A DNA stretch of 64,000 nucleotides, taken from NCBI GenBank assembly GCA_963766005.1, contig CAVXYG010000014.1, positions 1 to 64,000 of the forward strand. The letters are read 5' to 3'. The notes under the pieces were generated by a model that saw nothing but the letters and a program-made list of their open reading frames with translations, searched no databases and was not told the origin of the DNA. Of this stretch, positions 1 to 8,677 are shown one piece after another (position 1 is the first letter of the stretch; each line of letters opens with the position of its first letter). Both the position numbers and the translations under genes were made by a program. Source of the DNA: CAVXYG01 sp963766005. GTDB taxonomy: Bacteria > Actinomycetota > Actinomycetes > S36-B12 > GCA-2699445.

Positions 1-198
1 CGGCGTGGCTGACACGTGCGATCCCTGCGCGCGCGTCCTCCGCACGGGGCCGGAGCACCTCGGCGCCGGATCACCGGGTCGCCTCCGCGGCGGGGTGGTG
101 CTCCGGGCCTGATCCCTCGTCGCGGGGGAGCCCGCGCGGGCCTGCGGGGTCGGAGCGCGGGGGACCTCGCCACGGTTGCGGGGCGCCTGCGCTGGCGC

Positions 199-406
199 GA
201 CTGTGCCCCGGAGTGCTGGGCGTTCTGTGCCGGGTCGGTGCTGCAGATCCAGCAGAACTCCGCGCTGTTCTCACTCCTCGGAACGCAGCTCGGCGGGGAC
301 GGGAGGACCACGTTCGCCCTGCCGACGATCGATCCGCTGCCGGCCACGGGCCCCGCAGCGGCGCCGATGCCGCTCCATCATCTGCACCTGGGGCTCCTCC
401 CAGCAG
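199..406 (+). pseudogene. Phage tail-collar domain remnant
   Basis: One frame encodes about 69 residues that align with the intact small tail-collar protein at 25012-25269: CW/GWAFC.GSVLQI, ALFSLLGTQ.GGDG and TTFALP.DPLP are shared in the same order. The usual N-terminus (short acidic start, IRLFAGTFAPVG) is missing or frame-shifted and the reading frame runs on into meaningless Arg/Ala/Pro-rich sequence. I read it as a decayed duplicate of the 25 kb gene. Confidence 0.6.
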
Positions 407-1043
407 CGGCCGTAGCTCCGCGAGCCGGCAGCGCAATCTCGGCTGCGGCGAGCACTGCGTCCTGGGGCGACGGCTCTGTGCGGCGCCGGCCCGCAACGCC
501 GCCGGACCGGGCGTCCCGGGCCTCCCGGGCTGGTCGAGGGCTGGTCGAGGGCTGGGGCGCGACTGCGCTTGCCGCGTCCTGGCTCGGGCCGCTGGGCCCC
601 CGATCGCGTCGGTGGCCTCGAGTCATGTCCGTGGTGCGGCCACGATCAGCCGGCGCATCGACTCGGGCGCGGCGGAGTCTCGGCACGCTCCCGGTGCCTG
701 CTCGGTGTTCTCCCGTGCCTTCGCGGGACGGGCCACCGTGCGCGGCCGATCACTGTCGATCCGGGGCCCACCGTGTGGCCGCCGGGTCGGCAGCGGAATG
801 GGCCAGGCATCGCGATACCGGCCGCGCCTCGGCTCGAGCGGCGCGGCCTGCGACAGGGCCGGGCAGCACGACGTCCGCCGGGCACGAACGGGTGCGACGG
901 CACAACGGCGGTCCTGGCGAGCGCGCCGCCGTCGGGCCCGAGCTGAGGTCCCGCGCGTCTGCGGTCAGGCGCACAGCGGGCCTCCCCCGCCACATTGTCC
1001 GCGTGTCCCCGTGCGCCTGGTCCCCTGGGCGCGTGAAAGGGCG
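407..1043. other. No gene recognised
   Basis: The open frames on both strands are compositionally biased Arg/Pro/Ala reading with no recognisable motif. The stretch lies between the tail-collar remnant and the 3' end of the ABC permease. Confidence 0.5.
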
Positions 1044-1811
1044 CTACTCCCAGCGGAAGCGCCACCAGGCGACCCCGCCGGCCCCCGCTGTGATGGCGAG
1101 CACGATCAGCGTCGAGCGCCACGCCCACCCGCCGGTCAGCCACGGCTCCTGCAGCATCTCGATCACCGGCGCCAGCGGCAGCCACTGGCCGAGGGTGCGC
1201 AGGCCGTCGGGCAGCACCTCCGGCGGGGGACCGGCGCCGCACAGCATCAGGAACAGGAACCACAGCACCAGGCCCACCGACTGCGCCGCGCGCGCGGTCG
1301 GCAGCAGCACCCCCAGCGCCAGGCCGAGCGTCGCCAGCGCCACCCCCGCGATCACGAAGGCCGCCGCGAACCCGGCCCAGTTCGCCGGGGTGCCGACATC
1401 GGTGGAGGCCAGCGCGATCACCAGCAGGAACACCGCACCGGCGCTGGCGATGAGCAGCGCCACCGCGAACTGGCTGGCCAGCACCATCCAGCGCGGCACC
1501 GCCGAGGCGCGCAGCCGCCGCAGCACCCCGATCTCCCGGTACTCCACCAGGTGCGTGGGCTCGCTGATGAGGGTGAAGCCGCTGATCGCCACCGCCACGT
1601 AGGCGGGGGTGTACCAGTCGGTCGCGCCGAACCCGCGGTACGGATCGAGCTGGCCAGGGTCGTCGCCGAGGTTGGCCTCGTTGCCGAACACCCCGCCGAG
1701 CACGTACAGCACCAGCAGCGGCAGGGCCAGCGTGAACACCACCGTGATCGGCTCCCGCAGGAACAGCCGCAGCTCGACCCGGGTCAGCTTGCGCAGCGCG
1801 GGCACGTTCAT
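1044..1811 (-). CDS. ABC-2 type transporter permease
   Basis: 255 residues. This is the membrane subunit of an ABC exporter. The sequence has an N-terminal helix after LRLFLREPITVVFTLALPLL, a periplasmic-type loop rich in Asp/Gly, then about five more hydrophobic segments, which is the six-helix ABC-2 layout found with DrrB/YadH-like subunits. The start codon overlaps the stop of the ATPase gene by 4 bp (ATGA), so the two are translationally coupled and probably form one exporter. Substrate cannot be told from sequence; relatives export drugs, lipids or polysaccharides. Confidence 0.85.
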   Translation of the reverse strand: MNVPALRKLTRVELRLFLREPITVVFTLALPLLVLYVLGGVFGNEANLGDDPGQLDPYRGFGATDWYTPAYVAVAISGFTLISEPTHLVEYREIGVLRRLRASAVPRWMVLASQFAVALLIASAGAVFLLVIALASTDVGTPANWAGFAAAFVIAGVALATLGLALGVLLPTARAAQSVGLVLWFLFLMLCGAGPPPEVLPDGLRTLGQWLPLAPVIEMLQEPWLTGGWAWRSTLIVLAITAGAGGVAWWRFRWE

Positions 1812-2707
1812 CCCTCCTCACCGACCAGCCGCAGGTAGACGTCCTCCAGGCCGGGCCGCAGCACCGCCATGTCGTCGGGCTCGACCCCGGCCTGCGACAG
1901 CGCCCGGCCCACGCGGGCCACGATCGCCGACTCGCCGCGCACCGACACCGCCGTGCCGCGCCGCACCACCTCTGCGACGCCCGGCAGGCCGCGCAGGTAG
2001 TCCACGTCGCTGTCGGCGCTGAACGTGACCGTGACCCCGCTACTGTGCGCGGCCACCAGTTGCCCCGGGGTGCCGGTGGCCACGACCTCCCCCTGCTTGA
2101 TGACGGCGAGCCGGTCGCACAGCCGCTCCGCCTCATCCATGAAGTGGGTGACCAGCACGACAGTGGTCCCGCGGTCGCGGATCTGTCCGATGAGCTGCCA
2201 GGTGGCGCGTCGCGCCGCCGGGTCCAGGCCGGTGGTCATCTCGTCGAGGAACACCAGCCGCGGCGCGTTCACCACCGCCAGCGCCACCAGCAGCCGCTGC
2301 CGCTGACCGCCGGACAGCGAGGCGTAGGACGCGCGGGCCTTCTCCGCCAGCCCCCACTGGTCCATCACCTCCCGCCACGGCGGGCCGCCGGAGCGCAGCG
2401 AGGCGAACAGGTCCAGCGCCTCGGCGACCGTGATCCGCGCCGGCAGCGCCGACTCCTGCAGCTGCGCGCCGATCAGCGGGCGCAGCCGGTCGGCCTGCGT
2501 CCCCGGGTCCAGGCCCAGGACCCGCACGGTCCCGGCGTCGTAGCCGCGCAGGCCCTGCACGCACTCCACCGTGGTGGTCTTGCCCGCGCCGTTGGGGCCG
2601 AGCAGGCCGAAGATCTCGCCCTCGGCCACCTCGAACGACACCTCGCGCACCGCCTGCCAGTCGCCGTAGCGCTTGGCCAGACCGGACACCGCGACGACCG
2701 GCTCCAT
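1808..2707 (-). CDS. ABC transporter ATP-binding protein (DrrA/CcmA type)
   Basis: 299 residues, the ATPase partner of the overlapping permease. Visible motifs: Walker A GPNGAGKT near residue 40, signature LSGGQRQR near residue 134, Walker B LVFLDEMTTGLD directly after it, and the H-loop VTHFMDEAE. The C-terminal ~80 residues after the core (FSADSDVDYL onward) match the regulatory extension seen in DrrA-like exporters. The ATG at 2707 is preceded by sequence without another gene, so the pair forms a two-gene operon transcribed leftward. Confidence 0.93.
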   Translation of the reverse strand: MEPVVAVSGLAKRYGDWQAVREVSFEVAEGEIFGLLGPNGAGKTTTVECVQGLRGYDAGTVRVLGLDPGTQADRLRPLIGAQLQESALPARITVAEALDLFASLRSGGPPWREVMDQWGLAEKARASYASLSGGQRQRLLVALAVVNAPRLVFLDEMTTGLDPAARRATWQLIGQIRDRGTTVVLVTHFMDEAERLCDRLAVIKQGEVVATGTPGQLVAAHSSGVTVTFSADSDVDYLRGLPGVAEVVRRGTAVSVRGESAIVARVGRALSQAGVEPDDMAVLRPGLEDVYLRLVGEEG

Positions 2708-2826
2708 ACCGTGAGGCTAGCCGCTGCCCGGGCCCGGATGGCAGGACCAACGGCGGCGCGCATGCGTAGCGTCGAAACGCTCCGGGACCGATCGTGCGGG
2801 AGCGGTCCCCAGCCGATCGTGAACGC

Positions 2827-3040
2827 CACAGATCCGCCTGTCGCGCACCTCTTGGCGGACCTGACGGCTGGCGGCAGCGACCGGTGCATGGTGACTCGCG
2901 ATGCGGTCCGGCTGGCGTGGCGGGAGCGGCGACGGCAGCAACTGCTCGCGGAGTCGCGAGTCCATCGCCTCCGATGAACGGGATCGTTGGGAGATCGCCG
3001 CGGCTAGTGCGACCCGGAGGACCTGCGTGCGTGGTGATGG
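2827..3040 (+). pseudogene. Degenerate copy of the ribbon-helix-helix antitoxin
   Basis: LLADLTAGGSDRCMV and then RDAVRLAWRERRRQQLLAES match the intact antitoxin at 5502-5732 nearly word for word. A frameshift follows, after which the neighbouring frame resumes with SESIASDERDRWEIAAA, matching SESIASDSHDRAEVAAA of the intact gene. The N-terminal beta-strand is corrupted and no toxin follows in frame. It is a decayed duplicate of the toxin-antitoxin operon. Confidence 0.7.
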
Positions 3041-3422
3041 CGCCGCTCTCACCAGTTGCGCGCCTCCTCCGCCCATCCGGTGATCTGCCGGACCACAACA
3101 CGGTCATTGCGACTGCTGCGGATACTGCGAAGAGGAGGTGCTGCAGTACCTCCGACGGGACCGACGAGGTCACGCGACCCGATGGCAGCTCGGGGTCCTG
3201 CGTCGACGTCGAGATCGGCTGCTGACGCTCGTCGGCACTGCTGCGGGTGCGGCCCTGTCGAGCGGTCCGGCAGGGCCGCTCGGCTGTGGACGGCGCCCCG
3301 ACCCGCTGGCGCATCGAGCAGCTTCCACGCACCGGCGCTTCTGATCAATCGGTGCGTGGTGTCGTGGAACCGCTCCGCTCGGCCCGCGGGTTGGCCCCCT
3401 ACTGCAGGGTGAGACTGCCGGC
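3041..3422. other. No gene recognised
   Basis: No motif or convincing coding pattern on either strand. The open frames here are shadows. Confidence 0.45.
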
Positions 3423-3795
3423 CGACTACACCGGGATCGTGCCGGCCCGCGCGGCCGATACCCGGTCCGGCATCGGGGTGGCGCAGGGACCGGTGGCGGC
3501 GGGCAGACCCTCGCCGTGCCGACGGCCGGCCGGTACGGGATCGCCCCGGAGGCCACGAGCGTGGCCGCGAATGTCACGGTGACGCAGCCGGGGTCGGGGG
3601 GCTACGTGACCGTCTGGCCGTGCGGCGAGCCGAAGCCGTGGGCGTCGAACCTGAACTTCGTAGCCGGGCAGACGGTGCCCAACGCGGTGATCGCCGGCGT
3701 CGGTGAGGACGGGTCGATCTGCCTCTCCAGCACGGTCGGCACCCACCTGGTCGTGGACATCGGCGGGTACGCCACCGATACCCGGGTGGATGGGG
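3423..3795 (+). pseudogene. Fragment of an actinobacterial secreted repeat domain
   Basis: The reading begins in one frame (TGIVPARAADTRSG, GPVAAG) and continues after a one-base loss in another (LAVPTAGRYGIAPEAT, VAANVTVTQPGSGGYVTVWP, SNLNFVAGQTVPNAVIA, GTHLVVDIGGYATDT). This layout (DTR start, NVTVT, YLTV-P, SNLN, G-TVPN, H-V-D--GY) is the ~130-residue repeat found in large secreted actinobacterial proteins. The break lies near 3502-3505, where one base is missing. There is no signal peptide or parent gene, so this is a scrap, not a functional gene. Confidence 0.6.
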
Positions 3796-4229
3796 ACGTA
3801 CGAAACTGCCGGCCGCGCAGGCGCTGCCAGTCCGGTTCGGGGAGCCCGGGGCGCTGGTGGCTGTCGTGCTGCCATACACGTCGGACCGGCACCCCCGGCG
3901 GCTAGACCACTTGCCGGCTGGCGGTGGTGCTGCGGGCGGACGTCCTTGCCCCGTGTGGTCCTGGCGTGCACGACCCGCCGTCCCCGCGATCTCGCCGGTG
4001 TTCTCGTGCAGCCAGTCCTCAGGCCGCGCCACGATCGCGTCCATCTCGCGGGCGGTCTCTCGGCGCCGGAGCCGAAGGGAGGACTCTGGCACCAGGTACT
4101 GCCTGGGCGCCAGCACGACGGCGCGGTTGTTCCACCCCCACGCCACGCGGGGCATTACTGGAGCTGCGTCAACAGATCGGCCCAGGATCTGGTCGGCTCA
4201 GCGCTCGCTGCACCACGGCTCGGCCGGGG

Positions 4230-4333
4230 ACGCCGGTGAGCGCGATGACCATGTTGGGCACGGTCTGCCCGGCCACGAAGTTCAAGTTCGACGCCCACGG
4301 CAGTGGCTCGCCGCACGGCCATACCGTGACGTG
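4230..4333 (-). pseudogene. Second fragment of the secreted repeat domain
   Basis: On the minus strand VTVWPCGEPLPWASNLNF followed by VAGQTVPNMVIA repeats the core of the fragment at 3423-3795 in opposite orientation. Only about 35 residues are left; flanking sequence on both sides is unrelated. The two scraps probably come from one lost multi-repeat surface protein. Confidence 0.55.
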
Positions 4334-4347
4334 GTCGTCCCGTGGGG

Positions 4348-4412
4348 CCTCGCCCCGGTCGTTGGCCATCTGCGCGACGACGAGGTGGCTGCCGTGGATC
4401 CCGGTATGCGGT
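4348..4412 (+). pseudogene. Remnant of the C-terminus of a MazF/PemK-like toxin
   Basis: LAPVVGHLRDDEVAAVDPGM matches LGPVVGHLHHDEMAAVSAGL near the end of the toxin at 5722-6057. Nothing of the rest of the toxin is left. It directly follows an inverted scrap of a secreted protein, so the locus is a patchwork of rearranged pieces. Confidence 0.5.
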
Positions 4413-4510
4413 CGGTCCCTCCACCGGTCGGCCGGAAGCGTTGCGTGGCCCTGCCGACCTGGGAAACAGTGGTGGCCGACGTGCCAACCGTTGCTGGAGG
4501 GGGTATCCCG

Positions 4511-4993
4511 ATGCTGACGCACGAGGTCCGTCCGCCTGACTGGATCGCGTCCGCGCCGATCCGCACCGCGGCATCGGTGGAGATCGCGGCGCCGCCGGAG
4601 GCGGTATGGGCGGCGCTGGCCGACCACGCGTCGTGGCCGCAGTGGTTCCCGCTGCTGGACCGCGTGGAGGTCACCGGCGCTGCGGCCGGCGTGGGTGGCA
4701 CCCGCCGGGTCGTGATCCAGCGGCTGCCGTTCGATGAGGTGTTCACGGCCTGGGACGAGCCGCGGCAGTTCGCCTGGGCGGTGACCGGCTCCTGGCTGCC
4801 GCTGCTGTCGCGGATGGCCGAATCGGTGCGCCTGGAGCCCACCGAGGCTGGCTGCCGGCTCGACCTGACCCAGGGCCTGGAGGCCCGCCGCGGGTTCGGC
4901 CACGTCCTCGGGCCGATGTGGCGGCGCAATGTGCCCGCGATGCAGCAGGCGCTCGTCACGCTGAAGGGGCGGGTGGAGGCGGGGCGGGGCTGA
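4511..4993 (+). CDS. SRPBCC (polyketide cyclase/START-like) family protein
   Basis: 160 residues. SRPBCC proteins form a helix-grip fold with a deep hydrophobic pocket. Features: SVEIAAPPEAVWAALADHAS and WPQWFPLLDRVEVTG at the N-terminus (the typical opening beta-strand and helix-turn), a central strand RRVVIQRLPFDEVFTAWDEP, and a long C-terminal helix (MWRRNVPAMQQALVTLKGRVEAG). I chose the ATG at 4511 because GGAGGG lies about 9 bases upstream; the same frame stays open to 3857, but that part overlaps debris. A truncated copy with the same first residues lies at 25456. Ligand unknown. Confidence 0.75.
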   Translation: MLTHEVRPPDWIASAPIRTAASVEIAAPPEAVWAALADHASWPQWFPLLDRVEVTGAAAGVGGTRRVVIQRLPFDEVFTAWDEPRQFAWAVTGSWLPLLSRMAESVRLEPTEAGCRLDLTQGLEARRGFGHVLGPMWRRNVPAMQQALVTLKGRVEAGRG

Positions 4994-5067
4994 GCGTGTG
5001 GGACTCACCATGCCTTCGCGGAGTGGGAGTGGGGTGCCAACGTCCCACTGACTTCGCGGCCCGGCCG

Positions 5068-5403
5068 TGATCGTTCCGCTGGTCCCTTCGCCGGCGCCAG
5101 GTACCGGTCGATCGACACGGCGCTCATCGCCAGCAGATCGACACGTCCTGCGGCGCTGTCCCGGTCCTGACCCGGCACCAGTTCGCCGTGACGTCCCAGG
5201 GCGTCGAGCTGGGTCCGCATCGACACCGCCAGAGACGTCCCACAGTGCCCACCACTGGTCGCCCCGCTGCAGGATCCGCCGGGCGTTGTCCCGCGACCAG
5301 CCCGTGGCAGCGACGACCGATCCAGAACCACGCCCTCGCCCCACTTGCCCGCCCTGGCATGCGCCTGCGCGAACCCAGACGTGATCTCAGCGCGGGAGGC
5401 CAT
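5068..5403 (-). pseudogene. Transposase N-terminal fragment, copy 1
   Basis: Starts MASRAEIT, then shifts frame: ATGWSRDNARR appears in one frame and SMRTQLDALGRHGELVPG, LLAMSAVSIDRYLAPAK in another. These pieces match the N-terminal region of an actinobacterial integrase-type transposase (MASRAEIT, GWSRDNARRRL, YDA.K.LQ.VWAASGGQCGKYL, ELLAMSAASIDRYL). The DDE catalytic part is absent. Two further fragments of the same family lie at 6190-6510 and 17255-17706. Confidence 0.6.
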
Positions 5404-5465
5404 CCGACCACCCGATCCACGTCCCGATGCGCTGCGATGCGATGTGCTGCGTAATACGCGGCGTC

Positions 5466-5495
5466 TTGCGATCCGTCCCACGCCGGGCGTAGTGT
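5466..5495 (+). promoter_or_regulatory. Probable leaderless promoter of the toxin-antitoxin operon
   Basis: A -35-like TTGCGA (5466-5471) and a -10-like TAGTGT (5490-5495) are 18 bp apart. The -10 ends six bases before the antitoxin ATG at 5502, so transcription would start at or next to the A of ATG. No Shine-Dalgarno sequence is present, which fits a leaderless mRNA, common in actinobacteria. Confidence 0.5.
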
Positions 5496-5501
5496 TGCCC
5501 C

Positions 5502-5732
5502 ATGGCCACGATCACGTTGCGCATCGACTCGGAGGTGGAGGAGCTCTTGGCGGACCTGATGGCTGACGGCAGCGACCGGTCAACGGTGATCCGCGATGCG
5601 GTCCGGTTGGCGTGGCGGGAACGGCGGCGGCAGCAGTTGCTCGCGGAGTCGGAGTCCATCGCCTCCGACTCCCATGATCGTGCGGAGGTAGCAGCGGCCC
5701 AGCGCGACCTGGAGCGGTTGCGTGCGTGGTGA
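5502..5732 (+). CDS. Ribbon-helix-helix antitoxin (MazE/CopG-like)
   Basis: 76 residues. The N-terminus ATITLRIDSEVEELLADLMA has the beta-strand and first helix of a CopG/Arc DNA-binding fold, and DRSTVIRDAVRLAWRERRRQ gives the second helix. The C-terminal tail (ESESIASDSHDRAEVAAAQR, DLERLRAW) should wrap the toxin. It overlaps the toxin gene by 11 bp, the classical arrangement in which the antitoxin also represses its operon. A decayed copy lies at 2827-3040. Confidence 0.85.
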   Translation: MATITLRIDSEVEELLADLMADGSDRSTVIRDAVRLAWRERRRQQLLAESESIASDSHDRAEVAAAQRDLERLRAW

Positions 5733-6057
5733 TGTCCACGTGCTGAAGGCGGGCCGAGGCCTGCGCGGATCCGAACAGCGCGGCCAGCGGTACGCGGTCG
5801 TGGTGCAGTCCGACCTGCTGCGCCTGTCGACGCTGCTGGTCGCGCCCACCTCGCGCAGCGCCCGCCCGGCATCGTTCCGGGCGGTCGTGGCCGTGGCCGG
5901 TGAGCCGACCACGGTGCTGCTCGATCAGACCACCGCCGTCGATCCGTCACGCCTCGGCCCGGTCGTCGGCCATCTGCACCACGACGAGATGGCTGCCGTG
6001 AGTGCCGGGCTGCGACGGGCGTTCGGCCTTGATGCGCTGGAGGGTCCGCCGGCGTAG
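5722..6057 (+). CDS. MazF/PemK-like endoribonuclease toxin
   Basis: 111 residues from a GTG start at 5722. MazF-type toxins cut mRNA at short sequences. Visible family features: RGDVHVL at the N-terminus, the loop RGSEQRGQRYAVVVQSD that carries the conserved Arg of the active site, a central strand LLVAPTSRSARPASFRAVV, the stretch TTVLLDQTTAVDPSRL, and the C-terminal helix GPVVGHLHHDEMAAVSAGLR. Length fits the family. It overlaps the antitoxin by 11 bp. A scrap of its C-terminus also lies at 4348-4412, so this operon was once duplicated. Confidence 0.85.
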   Translation: MRGDVHVLKAGRGLRGSEQRGQRYAVVVQSDLLRLSTLLVAPTSRSARPASFRAVVAVAGEPTTVLLDQTTAVDPSRLGPVVGHLHHDEMAAVSAGLRRAFGLDALEGPPA

Positions 6058-6189
6058 CTCGCAGGGTGCACGTGCTTCCGGAGTTGTCCGGCGGCGTCGC
6101 TACGTGCGATTGCGCGGCCACCTGTGGGCCGCCGGTAGGCCACGGTGTCGCACTCGACGAACCCTGGTCCTCCTCGGCCTCGTCACCGG

Positions 6190-6510
6190 CCTGGGGGTCC
6201 CTCCCGCCTGCGGGGGAGCAGCGGCGAGGGCTTGGTGGTCGACTGCCCGCCGGAGGCGGCACACACCTTCTGCAGCGCCTTCCTGGCGTCGTAGGAGAAC
6301 GTGTCGGCCCGCAGCTTCCCGGTCGGCTCCGCGACCTGCCTGCCCGAGCCCGGCGGACCGCTTCGCCGCCGCGACCAGCCGCCGCCGGGCGTTGTCCCGC
6401 GACCACCCGGTCACCTCCACGACCTGGTCCAGGATCCGCCCCTTGTCCTTCTTCGGGGCCGCCGCGTAGGCCTTCGCGTACTTCGTCGTGATCTCCGCCC
6501 GAGACGCCAT
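6190..6510 (-). pseudogene. Transposase N-terminal fragment, copy 2
   Basis: MASRAEITTKYAKAYAAAPK then KKDKGRILDQVVEVTGWSRD and NARRRLVAAAK are intact; the frame then shifts, with ADTFSYDARKALQKV readable in the neighbouring frame. After ASGGQ the sequence jumps to STTKPSPLL, which belongs to a later part of this transposase family, so an internal deletion is also present. Catalytic residues are missing. About 300 bp of it match copy 3 at 17.4-17.7 kb as part of a duplicated segment. Confidence 0.65.
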
Positions 6511-6625
6511 CGAGCACTCGCTTCCCATGCCCCACCGTCACGGTTTCGCGGGCACTCCTGCGTGAGGCACCGAGCGTGTTTCGCGGGCACTTTTCGTGAG
6601 TCTCGTCGGGGGGTTGCGAAACGAG

Positions 6626-6641
6626 TCGAACATATGTACGA
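6626..6641 (+). promoter_or_regulatory. LexA/SOS box upstream of the DUF222-HNH gene
   Basis: TCGAACATATGTACGA matches the mycobacterial SOS box TCGAAC-N4-GTTCGA at 11 of 12 defined positions (one change, GTTCGA to GTACGA). It lies about 120 bp before the start of the HNH gene. Two more genes of the family have the same element (17823 and 26899). Confidence 0.7.
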
Positions 6642-6761
6642 TTCAGGTGTCGGCTCATACAGGTGAAGCCCTCGACAGCGGGGGCAGGGATTGACAGCCG
6701 CGGATTCCGCGGCGATGGAGCAGGGGATCGGGGCCGGCGTCCATCGTCGTGGAGGTGCGCC

Positions 6762-8039
6762 GTGTCCTGTCCGGTCTTGGATTCGCTGTCGCGGGCGGTC
6801 GACGCCGTGTCGGGCCTGCCCGTCCCCTCGGGCCTCGGCGCTGCCGTGGTGCTGGAGGAGCAGGCCCGCGTGCTGGCCGAGGCGGTCGCGCGCATGCAGC
6901 GGCAGCTGGCGGTCCGGATGGCCGCGCAGGAGCGGGAGGCCCCGCCGCCCACCGACGTCCGCGGCGACGCGGTCCGCGCCGGCCTCGGCGCCGCCCAGGC
7001 CGGCCGGCTGCGGCTGCTCGGCCGGTTCGCCGCCGATCACCCTGATCTGGGGGCCGCCTGGGCGCAGGGGGCGATCACCGAGGACCACGTCGCCGCAGTC
7101 CGCGACGGCGGCGCCCGGCTCGCGACCCCGCAGCTGCGCGCGGAACTGGTCGCGGCGGTCCTGCCGCACCTGCCGGCGCTGGACGCCAAGCGGGCCAGAC
7201 GGCTCGTGGCCCACGCCGTGGACCAGTTGCAGCCCGGCGATCCCGACAGCGAGGAGCTGTCCGACCACGCGGCCCGCTGCCTGGCCTGGTCGCGGACCCC
7301 CCACGGCGGCATCGCGTTCCAGGGATACCTGCCGGCCGCGGAGGCAGCGGCATTCACCGGCGCGGTGGAGGCGCTGGTCGCGTCCCTGCGCAGCGAGGGC
7401 GACGGGCTGTCCCCGGGGCAGCGCAGGGCCGACGCGCTGGCGTCGCTGGTCGCCGCCGCTGGCCGGGCCGGGCTGCCGAGCGGGGGCGGGCTGCCCGCCG
7501 CGATGACGCTGACGGTGTCGCTGGCGGAGGCCTCCCGGGTCGCGCTGCGGGACCCCGCCGCCTTCGGGACCCTGTTCGAGGCCCGCCCGCACGGCGGCTC
7601 GGCCGCGGGCGGCTCGCCGTGCGGGGACGCCACCGCCCGGTTCGGCCTCTGCTGCGCCGCCGTGACACCGGTGCTGCACGACGGGCCCGCCCCCGGCAGC
7701 CTGCTGGACCGGATCGCCCGCACCGGCACCCTGCCGCTGGCCGTGGGCCGCGGCGTCCGGCTGGCCACCCCCGCCCAGCGGCGGGCGCTGCAGGTGCGCG
7801 ACGGCGGCTGCGCGATCCCCGGCTGCACCATCGGCGCCGCGCACACCGAGCCGCACCACGTGACCCCGTGGAGCCTCGGCGGTGCCACCGACCTCGACGA
7901 CCTGGTGTCGCTGTGCTGGGCGCACCACCGGCTCACCGAACTCGGCAAGTACCGGTTCATCCGACGACAGCCCGGCCAGCCCAAACCCGACCGGCGCCCT
8001 CGAGCACCCGCTGTGGTGGATCCTCCCCCGACCGCCTGA
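6762..8039 (+). CDS. DUF222 / HNH endonuclease domain protein (13E12-type), copy 1
   Basis: 425 residues. An alpha-helical DUF222 region fills residues ~1-330. The HNH nuclease follows: zinc-type CAIPGC near 350, EPHHVTPWSLGG near 365 (catalytic His pair), and LCWAHHRL near 385. GTG 6762 was chosen because GGAGG precedes it and because it is the only start conserved with the 17951 copy (a GTG further upstream is out of frame there). The C-terminal ~15 residues differ from copy 2 through two compensating single-base indels (PKPDRRPRAPAVVD instead of PKPAGALEHPLWWI). The SOS box suggests DNA-damage induction. Its biological role is not established for the family. Confidence 0.85.
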   Translation: MSCPVLDSLSRAVDAVSGLPVPSGLGAAVVLEEQARVLAEAVARMQRQLAVRMAAQEREAPPPTDVRGDAVRAGLGAAQAGRLRLLGRFAADHPDLGAAWAQGAITEDHVAAVRDGGARLATPQLRAELVAAVLPHLPALDAKRARRLVAHAVDQLQPGDPDSEELSDHAARCLAWSRTPHGGIAFQGYLPAAEAAAFTGAVEALVASLRSEGDGLSPGQRRADALASLVAAAGRAGLPSGGGLPAAMTLTVSLAEASRVALRDPAAFGTLFEARPHGGSAAGGSPCGDATARFGLCCAAVTPVLHDGPAPGSLLDRIARTGTLPLAVGRGVRLATPAQRRALQVRDGGCAIPGCTIGAAHTEPHHVTPWSLGGATDLDDLVSLCWAHHRLTELGKYRFIRRQPGQPKPDRRPRAPAVVDPPPTA

Positions 8040-8060
8040 ACCGCCGCGGCCGGGGGGTCG

Positions 8061-8183
8061 CGCCGACCCGCTTGCGCCACCGCACCGCCTGCGCACGTGC
8101 GGGGCTGCGGCATGCCCTCACATCCGTGCCGGGTCCCGCGCGCGCGCTCGCCGGTCAAAGGCCACCGCGCAGATCAGGGGCCA
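8061..8183. repeat. ~125-bp dispersed repeat, copy A
   Basis: The sequence beginning CGCCGACCCGCTTGCGCCAC and passing through CTGCGCACGTGCGGGGCTGC and GGCATGCCCTCACATC recurs at 19250-19376 and 24712-24840. Here it directly follows the HNH gene, and the second half (after GCCGGGTCCCGCGC) is more diverged than in the other two. It contains the small palindrome GCACGTGC. No coding function is visible. Confidence 0.65.
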
Positions 8184-8677
8184 CCCAGGCGACGCAGCGC
8201 CGGCGCTGACGAAGGCGTGGATCGCCGCCTCAGCGGCTGGAGCGCGGGGCAGGTGAGGGCTTCCAGCCGGGCTGGGCAGGCATTTCACCGAAGCGCCGTT
8301 GCGTCACACACCCACTCCCCCAGCCGACACCGTCGTGGCGGGCACGTGCCTGGATGTCCGTACCGCTCTACTCGCCGACCTTGCTGGGATCCTCTCGAGC
8401 GGCTTCGCTCGTCGGACCGGGACCCCCGTGGTTCGCAAAGCCGAGTGCGGGCTGCTGGCTCGGCGGGCGGCCGAGTGGGGCCGCGTCGGCATCGCGTACC
8501 CGTCGGCCGCGGCGGCGTGGGACACCTGGAACCTGGTCCTGATGGGCGACCCGGCCGCGGACCGATGGGGGAGCCGCGGCTGGGAGCGAGTGGAGCGGCC
8601 GGTGCTGGACGCCGACCACATCGGCGGGGTAGCGGGCCAGGCCCACAGGTGCCTGTTCCGTTTCCTTCCAGAGGAAG
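8184..8677. other. No gene recognised upstream of fic
   Basis: An open frame here (from 8299) joins the fic frame, but its content has no recognised domain and the Fic family does not need it. I treat it as non-coding. Confidence 0.4.
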
